Assembly: GCF_042100115.1 (NCBI RefSeq)
Contig: NC_091277.1
Location: 1,302,001 to 1,366,000, forward strand
Length of the DNA: 64,000 bases
Direction of reading: 5' to 3'
Source: Alternaria dauci
Taxonomy: Eukaryota; Ascomycota; Dothideomycetes; Pleosporales; Pleosporaceae
A model generated the notes under the pieces. That model ran no database searches, was not told the origin of the DNA, and saw nothing but the letters and a program-made list of their open reading frames with translations. Shown here piece by piece: positions 1 through 11,862 of the stretch (positions are counted from its first letter, which is position 1; each line of letters opens with the position of its first letter). Both the position numbers and the translations under genes were made by a program.

Positions 1-2
1 AC

Positions 3-926
3 GGTACTCGCAATCCACCAAACTCGGTCGCCTCCATGTCCTTGTCGAATCTTACTGGACTTGGATCCTCGCCATCTACTACCACTCTCCCTGAGATATC
101 CTACTACTTCCCTGACGACCCTGCTGCATCTGGCGCATTGCCCCCAAGATCTGAGAGCGCAGGCGCAACATACGATTATATTTCGCAACTGCCAGTTCGA
201 CTGTCAGACTCAACTTCGAGTGATCGTCCAAGCATGGATGGATCAGTAGACTCCAGACCGCATTCACCAGCTTCTTCAACGACATCAACGGATACAGTTG
301 TCATGGACACTGCAGATACCATCTTCAGAAAACTCAACGACCAACCTAGCCAAGGTGTATGGGGAAGTGGTGCACATGCCGTTCAGTCACCTATTGGGGA
401 CAATTCTGAAAATGTGCCTGATTCACATGACTTTCTCTTTCAACCCCAGTCCCCCACAGGACGCCGAAAAAGCGACCCGTCCACCATATACGAGTCTTCT
501 CTGGCTGCATCGACAGTTCCACATTATGTCCCTCAACGACCAGTCCAAAACTTCAGTCGGCCAATGGCAACCAGGGGCCCGTCGCCAGTCCAACGCTCTT
601 CACACATGCCACACTATAGGAGGACGCCATCAGCGCCAGCGCTGCCGACCTTGTACGAAGCCTCACTGGCCAGCACCGATGATCTTCAACAAGACGGCGA
701 TGATGACGACGATGATGATGGTGACGATTCGTATTCAATTGCGCCTTCCACCATCGCACCATCTGAGCTCTCCAAGCATTGGTATGAGTCTCCACGTGAA
801 CGTCTAGGTCTGGGCAGACGCCTTCAAATTAATGACGTATCACCTTGGGGGGAGGAGAGAGAGGCCGCAGGTAAGCCCAAGAAAAGTCGATTATCGATGT
901 TTGGGAAAGCTGTGTCTAGGGGATAG
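3..926 (+). CDS. Ser/Pro-rich protein of unknown function, C-terminal part (5' partial)
   Basis: The reading frame is open from base 3 to the stop at 924-926, so the gene begins outside the window. The first in-frame ATG is at 36, but codons before it are also open and I do not take it as the start. The visible ~307 residues are low-complexity and rich in Ser, Pro and Thr, with several short S-P and R-x-x-S motifs that look like phosphorylation sites. A run of about ten Asp residues (interrupted by Gly) lies near residue 230 of the visible part, and the basic C-terminus ends in KSRLSMFGKAVSRG. No catalytic domain is visible. It is probably the disordered tail of a larger regulatory protein; I do not recognise the family. 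The coding assignment is fairly safe because codon use is regular and alternative frames are broken. Confidence 0.6.
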   Translation, partial: GTRNPPNSVASMSLSNLTGLGSSPSTTTLPEISYYFPDDPAASGALPPRSESAGATYDYISQLPVRLSDSTSSDRPSMDGSVDSRPHSPASSTTSTDTVVMDTADTIFRKLNDQPSQGVWGSGAHAVQSPIGDNSENVPDSHDFLFQPQSPTGRRKSDPSTIYESSLAASTVPHYVPQRPVQNFSRPMATRGPSPVQRSSHMPHYRRTPSAPALPTLYEASLASTDDLQQDGDDDDDDDGDDSYSIAPSTIAPSELSKHWYESPRERLGLGRRLQINDVSPWGEEREAAGKPKKSRLSMFGKAVSRG

Positions 927-3626
927 GCTTTGCGGGCAAAGCTTGCGCATTGACTGACTCCCAGTGGGTAGCTTCGTGCGATCCCCAACGATTATCGACC
1001 AGTGCCACACCGACACGCGTGTCTTGATACGCCAACTTGTGTACAAACTTTTGCGATTAGCGATATCCAGCATTTTCCTCGCTTCGGCGACTCTCATGTA
1101 CGGCGGCATCTCTGAACGCCAGCATCTCTGAACGCCAGTTTCTCCAACATAGATACCCATTTCACGAATCTTACATACCCGCTTCTTAATAGCTACGTCG
1201 ACCTGTATGGCCTCCTAGGTAATGTGGTGCTTAGGTCCTTTTCTTAGAGGATTGATCCCCACTACGATTGCAGACCTGTCAGGTGTTAGAGGAGCTGCGC
1301 GAATCGCGCGTCCATTGGAAGCTTGGACACCACTAGACACTACCCACATCACATTATGGGTCGAACTATATTGCAACGTTTTGCGTCCATCACATACTTT
1401 TCATGCAAGCCATGGCCTCACTAGATGACCCTTTTGAACACTATATTGCTTCTGCCGTCGTTCTTCAGCCCTACCATTGGCGCGGGTGCCTCATGATCGC
1501 CAGGTCCGTCAAAACCTTAACGCCTAGATCCAATCCCTTGCAGTATCGCGAGAGCACGCCTTTTATCTTTACATTTGACAGGCCCTAATGTGATTCGCCT
1601 AGCGAACACCTGATCCGATGCGATCAGTCACCATCCAGTGGATCAACCCGGTACGTTTGCCGAGCAGGTCAACCCGCATCTAGTATGACAACACGGTCCA
1701 CTGATACACAACACATTTACTCGACGTTGAATCCTACATAGCAAGCACGCCTATGACCTGCATCTTCTCTCTCGGCTGACCTGCTACGCATGCGACACGG
1801 CATCTATACCCCTTTCGGAAGCTTCCTCTCATCGGCCTAAACAAGGCATGATTCTACTAAAATAATTGCCGACACACACCAACTAAAGTAGCTTTCTCCA
1901 GATCAGCATCGTGGAACATCAAGGTACCGCCTTGCGACACTAGCTTGATCGGTTGGGCAAGTTCGATCATCCCCGGGCTACCCATGACCAAGTGTCATGT
2001 TTATTTCCGAAGGTAGAGAGCGACTGTTCATACGTTGGTCGAGATACTTTTTACCAGAATAGCGCTACCTGCATGTCAACTTTATATACGGTTTCACAAT
2101 CAAAGTATATATAGACTATCAGAATGAGTAAGGAGATGTGACACAGACTATGCGACTCGTCGCGAACTTGGTGCTGGACCTGGATTGTGGTCAGAAAGTT
2201 CTCGGGTCTTTGGAAGAGGAGAGAGTGGAAGACACGCGTCTGCAGGACTGGCGTTTGGTATCTGTATACACTGCGAACAGTGTACAAGAACGGCCGCGAG
2301 AGCAGGGCTAAACGTGTGATTGACGCAGGTTCTATTGTGATCCTGTGGCAACACCCAGAAAGCTCATCATATCCCGTACTCCCGATCTCGGTTGATGTAC
2401 TAGGTCTTAACAGTATCGGCATATGAGCTGTGCTTGGTATTTATCAGTGCTTGTTCTGCGTTGTTGGGGTGAGACCAACATATCGGCGACGAACTTCGAA
2501 TCGGTTGATCCTCAGGAGTCTATGCTTGACACCATATTATATGTCGACCGTTGTTTCCTGCTGTCTCTGCTTGGTCTTTAATCGCCCTATAAACATCTTC
2601 TAAATAAGTCCGCGCCACGTCATGTTGGCATAGCACGGAGGTTCTCACATCCATGACACTCACAACACTTTGGCAAACCCCGCATCGTACCACGACCGCG
2701 TCTCCTCACTTTTCCAAGGTAGCATTCAAGAGCTTAGTGTAGTATTTCATCCTTTGAGCAGGTCGGGCTGCGAACAGCTGCGTCGTACACCCCTTTCCAG
2801 CGAGTACACGTTGATGCGGCATCGCTTGTTGAACTGACTGTAGTTGGGTGTTCTTTTCATCCCAGCATTCTTGAGCTAACTTTCCTTTATGTGGAAAAGG
2901 GCTACAATGTCGCCGCTAATGATTCACTCGTCGTCGCCGCCGGAGTCTCTGGGATGGGGATGCTTCGGACTCATAGCTGCACTGTGTTTCCTTGGAGAAA
3001 CTTCTGTCGGACCCCCACATCTATCTATCGTTCTCGGTGAATAGAGCCCATTTTTTCGATGTGCTCGTCATCGACGTTCTTATATGCCTTCAGGTTTATG
3101 AGGTACATTTGAAATAGCCCTGATCGCAGGCAATTCTCAGAGCTTTCCCCCTATCCTCACCCTTTTCCAGGATGTATTGTGTGTATGGGTCGCTCGCCGC
3201 TTCAGCAGGGTACCACTTGTTGTTCTCGTTTTCAAGTGTCTCGTTCGCAGGAATGAGCTTGTTTCCATACAGGCTTGAGGAAGAGTCCAGGCCTTCTTCG
3301 GTGTTCGGTATGGAGGCATACTCAGTCGCCACGAGAGTGTAAAGTCGCTATTCAGTCTCCTGGTGGAACTATTGTATCGCCATGATTATTGGGTACATAC
3401 TCAGTAGCAATATGCAGAAGGTACAATACGTCGGCTAAAGGGTCTGCCATTTGGTGCCTGCACAAGCGTCCTGCTTCAATGGGGCTTCAGTTGTGTCTGT
3501 GGGACCTGGTTGCTCGCAAACGCTATGATCCCACCCAAAGGTTTGGAGGACGCATTAACTGCAGATCTTCCTGTGTGAAAAGGTGTTGGTTTTCATCTCT
3601 CTATTGATAAGGCGAGAACCTGCACA
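927..3626. other. Long gene-poor interval
   Basis: No convincing gene was found in about 2.7 kb. Reading frames on both strands are short and lack recognisable motifs. One minus-strand stretch (about 3096-3380) encodes a protein-like, charged sequence of about 80 residues without an ATG start; it could be an exon or relic of a degraded gene. A two-copy 16-bp tandem repeat lies at 1106-1137. Confidence 0.5.
1106..1137. repeat. Two-copy 16-bp tandem repeat
   Basis: The unit GCATCTCTGAACGCCA occurs twice head to tail with no mismatch. It is a local duplication in non-coding DNA with no visible function. Confidence 0.8.
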
Positions 3627-4241
3627 ATGTCAAATACTAGTATTCTCATACACACCTTGAATGCGCTCATTAGCGGTCCCTGTGCTGATGTCCTCAGTCT
3701 TACGGCACAAAGAGTAGCATCGAAAGAAGAGCTTGATAATGTCATGCCATCCAGCCGTGGAGGATATCTACATGACGTTCCTTTTCTGGCCCGGATGTAG
3801 TGGCCTTGTCGACATGTTGCTCTACATTTTATTACGGAATCTGTCTTCCTGAAAACAAGGCTCAGTATGCCTGTCACTTTTTAGCGGCCTACACAGATAT
3901 GCTGACGGTACAAAAACCAATAAACAAGCCGCATATTTCAATGACTTTTTGTTCGTCGCGAGCTTCATCCTCGGTCGTCCAGTCTAGCACTCATCTTTAC
4001 TTTCATTGAGTGAGCTCGTACTGTCAAGAGCGATGCTAGTGTATCTTCCGGATATCTTGCTGTCAAAATCTGGGCATTCGAATTTCCGAAACAGGATAGG
4101 AACAATTTCACAGACTTTCTTTGTAAAGAGCTGCAGGCAGCGCGGGATCTCCTCATTCTAGTGCTTGTGCTGGACACCATAAAGTCGGCTTTGATGCTGC
4201 AGAAGAAAGTTCTCATTGCGAAAGCTATCGTGTTGTACTAA
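3627..4241 (+). CDS. Doubtful small spliced gene, unknown function
   Basis: I infer this gene from three protein-like segments that can be joined by splicing: 3627-3796, 3885-3981 and 4029-4241. The first starts with an ATG and reads without bias problems for 56 codons. The last encodes a helical-looking C-terminus with the motif LVLDTIKSALMLQKKVLIAK before TAA. The product would be about 159 residues. The first intron has donor GTAGTG and a TTTTTAG acceptor. The second has a weak donor (GTCTAG), so the model may be wrong, or the locus may be a decaying pseudogene. No family is recognised. It lies in a gene-poor stretch upstream of the SET/MYND gene, which itself argues for caution. Confidence 0.27.
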
Positions 4242-4538
4242 CTTCACCACGGAGTTGCGCACTCAAGAATTGTTGACGAAAGTAATCGTATGAAGAACGC
4301 GGTGCAATAGATCTGTGCTGACGGGATAACTTGATGCGCAGAGATGTGCAGAGAAGTTGAGGGACCGGGAGGGACAGGGAAGCTTGCTGGTCCAAGCCTA
4401 AGCGGGCTAGCGAGCTACGAAGCTCACATTTTCACGTGAGATACCTGCCGATCTGAAACACCATAAACTCGCACGATACGCATCGTGTGCGCGCCTCATT
4501 CAATCCCCTCAGCTTATCAATAAACAAAGATTCGCATC

Positions 4539-6236
4539 ATGTCATCCGAACCAGCGTCTTCTGTAGCAATACCAGCACCTTACCACATCTCCAAATCCAA
4601 GGTTTGCATAAACAGCAAAGGCGAAAGCATCGGTCACGGCGTTTTCGCCAATCGAAGATTCGGCGCGGGCGAAGAAATTGCCAGCTTCAAGCGCCCACTT
4701 GTTGGTTCACTAGAGACCGAACGGCTATCCGACACATGTGCGAACTGCTACCTCTGGACTGAGGGCTCATCGACTGGTACGAGGCTATATGTACCTGAAG
4801 GGGCAAGAGTGAACAAATGTACTGGATGTCAGAGATTCCAGTACTGCAGCAAGGTATATCGAACTGATGATTGATCGATACACAAGACTAAGATGCTTCA
4901 GGCGTGTCAAAAAAAGGCATGGGATCGGGGCCATAAGCATGAGTGCAAGATACTCAAGCCCATGGTGGGTAGACATCTACCGAAAGCTTTCCTCGCGTGT
5001 TTAGAAATACTCGTCAGGCGCAAGCATAAGCTCATCTCCGATGAAGACTGGGAGCTGCTCTGTCATTTACCTTCCCATATTGATGACTTCAAGCGCAATG
5101 GAACCTATGCAAACATTGAACTTATGGCGATGGGTGCTGGGCAGTTCTCATTGTCGCAAAATATGTTCGACAAGGATTTCGTTGCTGCGATGTATGGCCG
5201 GGCAAGTTGACCATCGAGACGTCCAAGTGCTCTTGCTAACTCGTATTAGATCATGTCAAATGCTCTTACATTGATCACACCTACACTGGATCCTCTTGGT
5301 ATTATGGTAGATCCTATGCTATGCCATATGAACCACTCTTGCGATCCGAATGCATACATCATGATGGACGGACCACAGGTGAGCATTCGCACCCTCCGAC
5401 CTGTCAGAAAAGACAAGGAAATATTCATCTCCTACATTGACGCTACCAACCCCTACCACAAGCGGCAAGAGGAACTTCAATCACGATGGTTCTTCACCTG
5501 CCGCTGTGCAAAATGCCAGAATAAGGCTTCCTTCCAAGAAGATAACTGGCTAGTACCGGCAGATCCTCGGTTTGTTTTGGGCAAAGACGAAATGGCAGGA
5601 ATGGCTCAGAGCCAGGAGCAGATTTTCGAGTTGTATAACGAGCTCCAAGGAATGGCTGACTCGAAGCTTGTCATCCGAGGGCTTCAGGAAACTCTCAAGA
5701 TATCCTATGAGTCGGGGTTCTGGCCAGTTTACCGTCAGCCATATGCCGCGGTCCGTGACGATTTGATCGTACACCTACTTTCCGTAGGGAAGTATCAAGA
5801 AGCATGGAGACAGTGTGCAAAGCGGTACAAGCACATTCTTCCAAAGTTGTATCCAGTCCCTTTCCACCCGGTCCGGGTAGTTATGACATGGCAGACAGCT
5901 ATGCTGGCTGCATACCTAGCTAGTACTGAGGAGGGCGTGGGTGCGTCAGGAGTAAACATCGGTCTGATCGCCATGATGCTGGTAAAGCAGGTATTGGATG
6001 TTGCGCACCTGAGCCATGGACCGGCTAATGCATTTACAAAGAGCGTGAAGGGCAAAGCAGAAGAAATGATAGAGGAGCTCAAAAGAAGTATTGGCAATCC
6101 GGACAGCGAGGTCATGAACCGGGAACTTGAGGTTCAGAGAGACAGGCTGATGGATATGGGCGATTGGGCTGAAGACGGACAGCTTCAGGAAGAGCTCAAA
6201 ACTATACCATTGGAGGAGAAGCCTTTCAGCGTCTGA
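4539..6236 (+). CDS. SET and MYND domain protein (SMYD-like lysine methyltransferase)
   Basis: Three exons: 4539-4853, 4902-5201 and 5250-6236, giving 533 residues. The N-terminal SET half (residues ~18-50, with GHGVFANRRFGAGEEI) is followed by an inserted MYND zinc finger with C67, C70, C94, C97, C103, C107, H116 and C120. The SET core follows, with the cofactor-site motif NHSCDPNA (233-240), then a catalytic-type Tyr in FISYID and the post-SET Cys triplet CRCAKC (289-294). A helical C-terminal region follows, as in SMYD proteins. The family uses S-adenosylmethionine to methylate protein lysines; the substrate here is unknown. The splice inside the MYND finger restores its fifth and sixth Cys, which supports intron 1 (48 nt). 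Intron 2 (5202-5249, 48 nt) begins with GCAAGT, making it a GC-AG intron; it keeps frame and has a GCTAAC branch point. Confidence 0.9.
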
Positions 6237-6710
6237 TGTGCACTCAGTCGCATGAGCTTCTATAGCCTTCGAACCGATCCAGTACCTGCCACTACTCATT
6301 CTACACTGAGTACCTCCCCACAATACTGCATGGTAAAACACAATGACTGTGACCACAGATGGGCTGAGTCGTACCATCGTTACAAGCACTCCGGTAGCGA
6401 TGCCTGTAACTATCTCACCGGCAGACATGAGCTTACCTTTTCTACGTAAAGGTGAGTGGTGAAGCCCCACAGATTCTCACCGTCACCGCCGCCCTGCTCA
6501 GACAACAGGTTGCCTCACCACGCAAACGTAGCAGTGAGACGCATGTCTATTTGAGTTCCTCCTCAGGGTTTCTATTCCATCCTCTTGAAACTGCACTTCA
6601 AGCATCCTCCATCTCGCGTCACCAACACGAGCACCGCTCAGCAGCATCACATCTCTCAAAACTACACCACCACAGCTCTCTAATAGCATACTTCTCACCG
6701 GATCTTCAAG
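6237..6710. other. Intergenic, promoter side of the small basic-protein gene
   Basis: This interval separates two genes in the same direction. It contains a CT/CA-rich stretch typical of fungal 5' leaders just before the ATG at 6711. A longer alternative frame (6452-6820) overlaps the start of the next gene but has no recognisable protein character. Confidence 0.5.
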
Positions 6711-7223
6711 ATGCCCCCCAAAGCTGCTACTCTCGATGGCCAGAAGGTGGTCCCAGCCGACTGCGTCTCTGTCCTTCTCATGGCTTTAGGCAGTACCACG
6801 ATCACCAGGGCTCAATATGACATGATGTCGGCTCTTGACGGCACACGAACTGCAAGCTCTTTCGAGCATCAATTCCGCACGATCACAGCTAAGGCAAAGG
6901 AATTGAAAGCCCGTGCCGAAAAGGGCGAGGCATTCCAACCCGTAGCACCTGTCAATAAGCGTGGTGAGCACTGACACTCTTTCGCCCTCACACCGATACG
7001 ACATTAACCATGTGTAGGCCAGACTTCCTCAGCAACTCCCAACAAAAGAAAGGCCGCTTCTTCAGGATCCGACGATCCGACCCCCTCCAAGAAGAAGGCG
7101 ACTCCTAAGTCACGTGGAAAGAAGAGTCAGACCCCGCTTGAGACGATGGATGACACTTTTCCCGAGGACGCCGAAGAGTTCATCAAGAACGAGGCCAAGT
7201 GGGAGGAGGAAGTGTTTTCTTAG
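6711..7223 (+). CDS. Small lysine-rich protein, possibly nuclear, unknown function
   Basis: Two exons, 6711-6963 and 7018-7223, joined by a 54-nt intron (donor GTGAGC, acceptor TGTAG), give 152 residues. The N-terminal half is helical, with the motif SALDGTRTASSFEHQFR near residues 40-57. This resembles short Myb/SANT-like modules I have seen in small fungal proteins, but the match is from memory and weak. The second exon encodes a basic, Ser/Thr/Lys-rich stretch (KKKATPKSRGKK) that could be a nuclear localisation signal. The protein ends in an acidic tail with EDAEEFIKNEAKWEEE. Start chosen: the ATG at 6711 directly follows a pyrimidine-rich leader. A DNA-binding or chromatin role is a guess. 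Confidence 0.7.
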
Positions 7224-9105
7224 AGGATAACGGGCATGGTTGGACGGAATTGGAGTTCGGACACGTATCGGGCTCAAAGCAGAGCAAATGAGCCGGAGTA
7301 GAGAGTGGACAAAGTTCGTGGGAATCCTATAGTGAGATCCAACAGTCGTCTACTGCGCCTCAGAGGAACCTTGGGTCACAATATGTTTGGTACGACTCAG
7401 TAAAAGTAAGCTCCTCTGTAGATCAAGCTTTTGGAACAATCATTCGGCAAGCATCTCTCGGCCACAACCTCATTGTCTTGCATACAGGCATTCAACGTGC
7501 TGTGCTTTCTACATTGTTAATGTTGAATATGGAACATACCTTCAAAGTGCGGTATGGTCGGGGTACAGCTTATATGAACGAGCTTCTTCGTAGCTAGTAA
7601 CGTTGCAACGAATCATGCTATGAGTGGAACGCTCTCGAACCTTTTGCATATAGATAGTGGATATCCGCACAAAGATTTTGAGCCTGCAGCACAGTGAAAT
7701 CGACGATGCGCAAAAATCAACATTCAGCGAGAGGCACACATTCCGGGGTACTCCCAACCTTCGTACGCGTGCGACTACATGCACTTGCTGCTCTTTCGTT
7801 CTAGGTTTCATTGACACGTTTTTGTCTTTCTTGGTTTCATAATTGCCAATGCTGGGCACACGTTTGGCTTTGCAGCAGAGCTGTAAAAAGCTGACATACT
7901 TCAGCTTATTATAAGCAAAGCGCGCATAATGTACGTAAACATGGCACATCTAGTTTCTCGGCAGCGCCCGGCTGTACTCAGTGCACATGTGCAATAGCGA
8001 GCTGCGATATTCACTCTCTTGAACGTTGACCGCGTCTCTACTGGCGGACATGTTCGTCGAGTCGATAGTTCATGATCAAATCTCCTTTCAGTGGATCCCA
8101 AATATCGGGCCGTCTAGAGGCACGTCGGCTCCGTGCTAAAAGCCGCAAGCTCATTACCGGCGTCGCATCGACCACATAGTCTGGCCCCGAAGCTGGCGAA
8201 GTTGTCCAGGGACAGTCGCAGATCGCAGTCACGTCGGCGCATATCGATAGGGGGCGATCAGAGCGCTGGTTGGAGTCGCACTGGCTGAAGATGACGTCGC
8301 CCTCTGGCGGTTAAGGTCATGTGCGAAACCGGGGTTCGCGCAAGGTGGCGGTGGAGCTGACTTGCCAGGCGAGGGAAAGCTAGATGATATGTGCTGGGGT
8401 GGCCGATGTACAGGGGGGGAGAGGGTTTCGGCGCCAATGCAGGTACAGTGGCGAGGCGATCGTACATTGCGTGCTTACAACATTGTATTGCATCCAACGC
8501 CGACGACTTGGAACAACAGTCCGTCCATGTCTTTTTGTACTCCAACTGGACTTCTCGTATTCCTCTAGGTCAGACGACAGCAGAATGGCAGCGAGTCCCC
8601 TGAATTTCCCCGGATTACTGAGTGGCTTCTTCCCTAAACTCCAAGCAGCTAGCATCGTGGCACGGCGGCCGTTGGCGTGCTCCTCATGCACTGGGATGCT
8701 TTCGTCGGTGAGTGGCCCCAAGGCTAGACGCTCGCTCTGATCCTAGCCGAGATGCGCCTCGAGGGCTGTGGGTGAAGAGGAAAAGGGGGCTCCTGGCCAA
8801 GCGTCTCACTGGGCGAACGGCCGATTGGGCGCATGAGCATTTGCTTCATTAGCTTCAGAGCTAGCTATACCATATTCGGTCGGCAATTTTGCATCCTCTG
8901 CCGTCGCTTTGGCGTCTCGATCCGGTCCAAGTCACCGTTGGGTGTCAGCGTATTCTTTATTATATCGTGTCGCCCTCCGCCGTCTTTCCTTCTTCACTCT
9001 CACGTCGCACTATCGCTGTACACAGTCACTCATTCTCTATCCAACTACATATACCCATACAGCCACTACAGTTCTAATACTCTAATCAATCAAACTACCG
9101 TCAAT
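7224..9105. other. Intergenic, no gene seen
   Basis: About 1.9 kb without a supported gene. The final 250 bases are pyrimidine-rich with several CA and CT runs and probably form the promoter and long 5' leader of the GPI-anchored protein gene. Several overlapping frames at 8260-8745 on both strands have no domain and are probably chance. Confidence 0.5.
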
Positions 9106-9840
9106 ATGCGCTTCTTCGAGACCATCCTTTCCGCCGCGGCTTTCGCCGCCGCCGTCGCTGCCCTCGAGATCAACGACTTCCCTGCCAACGGCGTTGTTGC
9201 TGGCCAGACCTACACCGTCACCTACTCTCCCGCCGACGACACCCCTACTACCTTCATCCTCCGCCAGGGACAGTCCACTGACCTTGACACCGTCGGTACT
9301 CTTACTAGTATGTCTTCCCTCCCGTTGCGGTCCGATCTCCACAATACTAACTGAGTCACAGCTACCGCAACTGGTGGAACCTTCGAATGGACCGTAGACT
9401 CCTCGCTCCCCAACGAGGCCGACTACGCCCTCCAGATCCAGCAGGGAACTACCATCAACTACTCCGCTCAGTTCCCTCTCACTGGTGGCTCTGAGGACGA
9501 CGACACCCCTGTTTCCTCCGCTGTCTCTTCTGCTGCGTCCGCTGCCTCGTCCGCTGCCTCATCTGCTGCCTCTTCCGCTTCCTCTGCCATCAGCAGCGCT
9601 GTTGAGAGCGCCAAGTCCAGCCTGATCACCAGCGCCGCTACCGCATCTGCTTCCGCTACTATCAGCCCCTCCGCTGGTGTCAACTCCACTGTCTCCACTG
9701 CTACTCTCTCGCGCTCTGCCTCTGGCTCTGCTACTGGCAGCGCCAGCCTCCCTGAGGTTACCGACTCTGGTGCCAACCTCATCGGCAGCCCCATCGCTGC
9801 CATGTTCGGTGCCGCCGCCGCTTTCGCTTACTTTGCTTAA
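9106..9840 (+). CDS. GPI-anchored Ser/Ala-rich cell-wall protein
   Basis: Two exons, 9106-9307 and 9362-9840 (54-nt intron with ACTAAC branch), give 226 residues. Residues 1-19 form a signal peptide (MRFFETILSAAAFAAAVAA). An N-terminal beta-sandwich-like domain of about 100 residues (NGVVAGQTYTVTYSPAD ... YALQIQQGTTINYSAQFPL) matches the fungal Ser-Thr-rich GPI-anchored membrane family related to Kre9/Knh1. A long Ser/Ala/Thr stalk follows, suited to O-mannosylation. The C-terminus has a small-residue omega-site region (DSGAN) and a hydrophobic tail ending AAMFGAAAAFAYFA, as expected for a GPI signal. It is probably surface-located and structural. Strong GCC/TCC codon preference suggests high expression. 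The ATG at 9106 was preferred over upstream in-frame codons because it starts the signal peptide. Confidence 0.87.
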
Positions 9841-11862
9841 GCATTTCCATTCACGACCTCATAGTTTAATTGTCCCTTACGATATATTAGCATTGGAATC
9901 TGTGGGAACCCCCTCTATCATCTAGTGTCAATATAGTCACGAGAGCATTGGCGTCCGTGATCTGATGTGTCGGATGGGAACGCTATGCAAAGAGCTTGTA
10001 TGACGTAGCAGAAAATGATAATATGGAAGCATTTGCCTGATTCACTCGTTACTCTGCCATTGACCTGCTTGATCCTTGTATGCTTTCCATCTCATGATGT
10101 GTCGGATGTACTTTTGCTTATTCGAAACCCTTCTCTTCCGACCGAGATGCACTCCCTGTGAGACAGGGTCTTTGCTCCTATGCTTTTCTAAAATGCTTCT
10201 TATCAATCAATATCCTACCCGCAAGATCTTCCTTCTTGTAGCACAGACTTCTCGACCAAACATTCGCGTGGTGCCACATCCGTCATGCCTGTCAGTGCCG
10301 TGGTACGAAGCTGTCATTATGCGTCGCATGCGCGCCATTTTCCGCACGTCCGTGTCAGCAATCTCATTGTCTGTAGCATTGAGTCTATCGCCCTTTGGCT
10401 TGTGCGCAGCATGACGTTTAAATCTCCACCCGTCCGAGGAACCTGAAACGCGGAGTTGAGGAATGCACCTGCTTGCTCGCTCGTTGCGCGCTGAACACCG
10501 TGGTTGACTGCCCTGCAGCGACCCCACAGCGGGATCAGTTCCCACCTCTCCACAGACGCATAAGCAAGCTGCAAGAACCCGCTGCTCGTTGCCACACCAC
10601 AACCACACCTCCTCAAGGGCTATGTTCGCTCTGTAGGCTTCACCACTACAGCACTCACGGCGGCTCCGCGAACACACAGCCTCAGAGCTGTGCGCCAGCA
10701 ATACTCGCATCGCCACCACTAGATCAGCCAGCCGGTACATACCGAGTTCTACTGCCGCTAGGTAGAAGTACTGCGCGCAAGTCTACACTGGTGTACCAAC
10801 CAAACCACCAACGTACCAGCCCAAAAGAGCGTAGACAGGTAACACCGCGTGCTGCCGTGTGTTGCGCGTCAATTCCTTCACATCACGCGGTCAATGGCCT
10901 TCCATGGCCAGCAAGCGTCTTGTCGTTACTTCCTCGCATTAGCGCTGTTAAGTGGCGCTCAAGCCGAGGCTGATATGCCGGCTCACTCTTGGAGCCTATA
11001 GACGAATGGATGTGCTGCACAGTATATTGCGTATTCGAAAAGGCGCTCGCGGCTCAGACAGCGCAGAAGGATATTTTTAGTCGGCACTGAGGAAATGAGA
11101 CCAATAGGGACGTGGAAGAGGGTGAAAACGGTGTCGGGCTGGGGAACATGGAAGCCCAGCTGAAACCAAGCCTCAAGCAGTGCGTCGTAAGTCTTCGCAT
11201 TCTTGCAGACTCGTCCATGCCTCGAGTGTCTCTTGTTCAGCCCGCCGCCACCCGTAGAGTCCGTAGCCCGACGTTGGGCACCATTATGCGGTATGCCTCT
11301 TGACCACCTGGCCGCTCTCTTCGCTAGCCGGCTTTATTGTACTCGCTGGTACTTCGGTATTATGACAAGGTATGTAATATAATCATCCTTATTGACATTT
11401 TTGTTTACATAACATGTTGATTAGGATTTACCAAGGCCATATGGCCATCGCTAAAACGAGCATGGCGATGATTGCCCAGCCGAGTTGAAAGTACTGTGCT
11501 AATCATCATCAAGATATTGTGTGCCACTCTTGCACTTTTCATGCACTGCATGATGTCTAGATCAACCCCGTCAGTCGTCCATGCTTATGCTCGGTCAATT
11601 TGGAGCAGATACTCTTGATGCAACAACGTTGCGTTTGAGAATCACAATCTGGTCAACTTCTGGGAGATACTGCTCTTCAACGTACAACCAAATTTGCCAA
11701 ACGCCGAGGATATTCAATTTTGTTCCTATGGCTCTTCCCCAATCCAGACACAAATTGATTCTGCTTCATTGTTCCGACAGAAAAGCCAGAACCAACTCAT
11801 CAGCACAGCTGTCGTCTGGTCGATTGTCACCCTGAAACTTCCTCTTTTGCGCTCTCATCCTT
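9841..11862. other. Intergenic, no supported gene
   Basis: About 2 kb between the 3' ends of two convergent genes. Overlapping frames on both strands at 10207-10973 are long but mutually antisense and compositionally odd (Cys/Arg-rich), with no recognisable domain. The part after 11340 is AT-richer. I see no RNA gene or repeat. Confidence 0.5.

Noticed and set aside
9468..9803. Minus-strand frame rich in Glu/Ala/Val opposite the GPI protein gene
   Set aside because: It is the antisense shadow of the Ser/Ala-rich stalk; repetitive codons on one strand create open frames on the other.
10207..10973. Long overlapping frames on both strands
   Set aside because: They are mutually antisense, Cys/Arg-rich, without domains or intron signals that would extend them.
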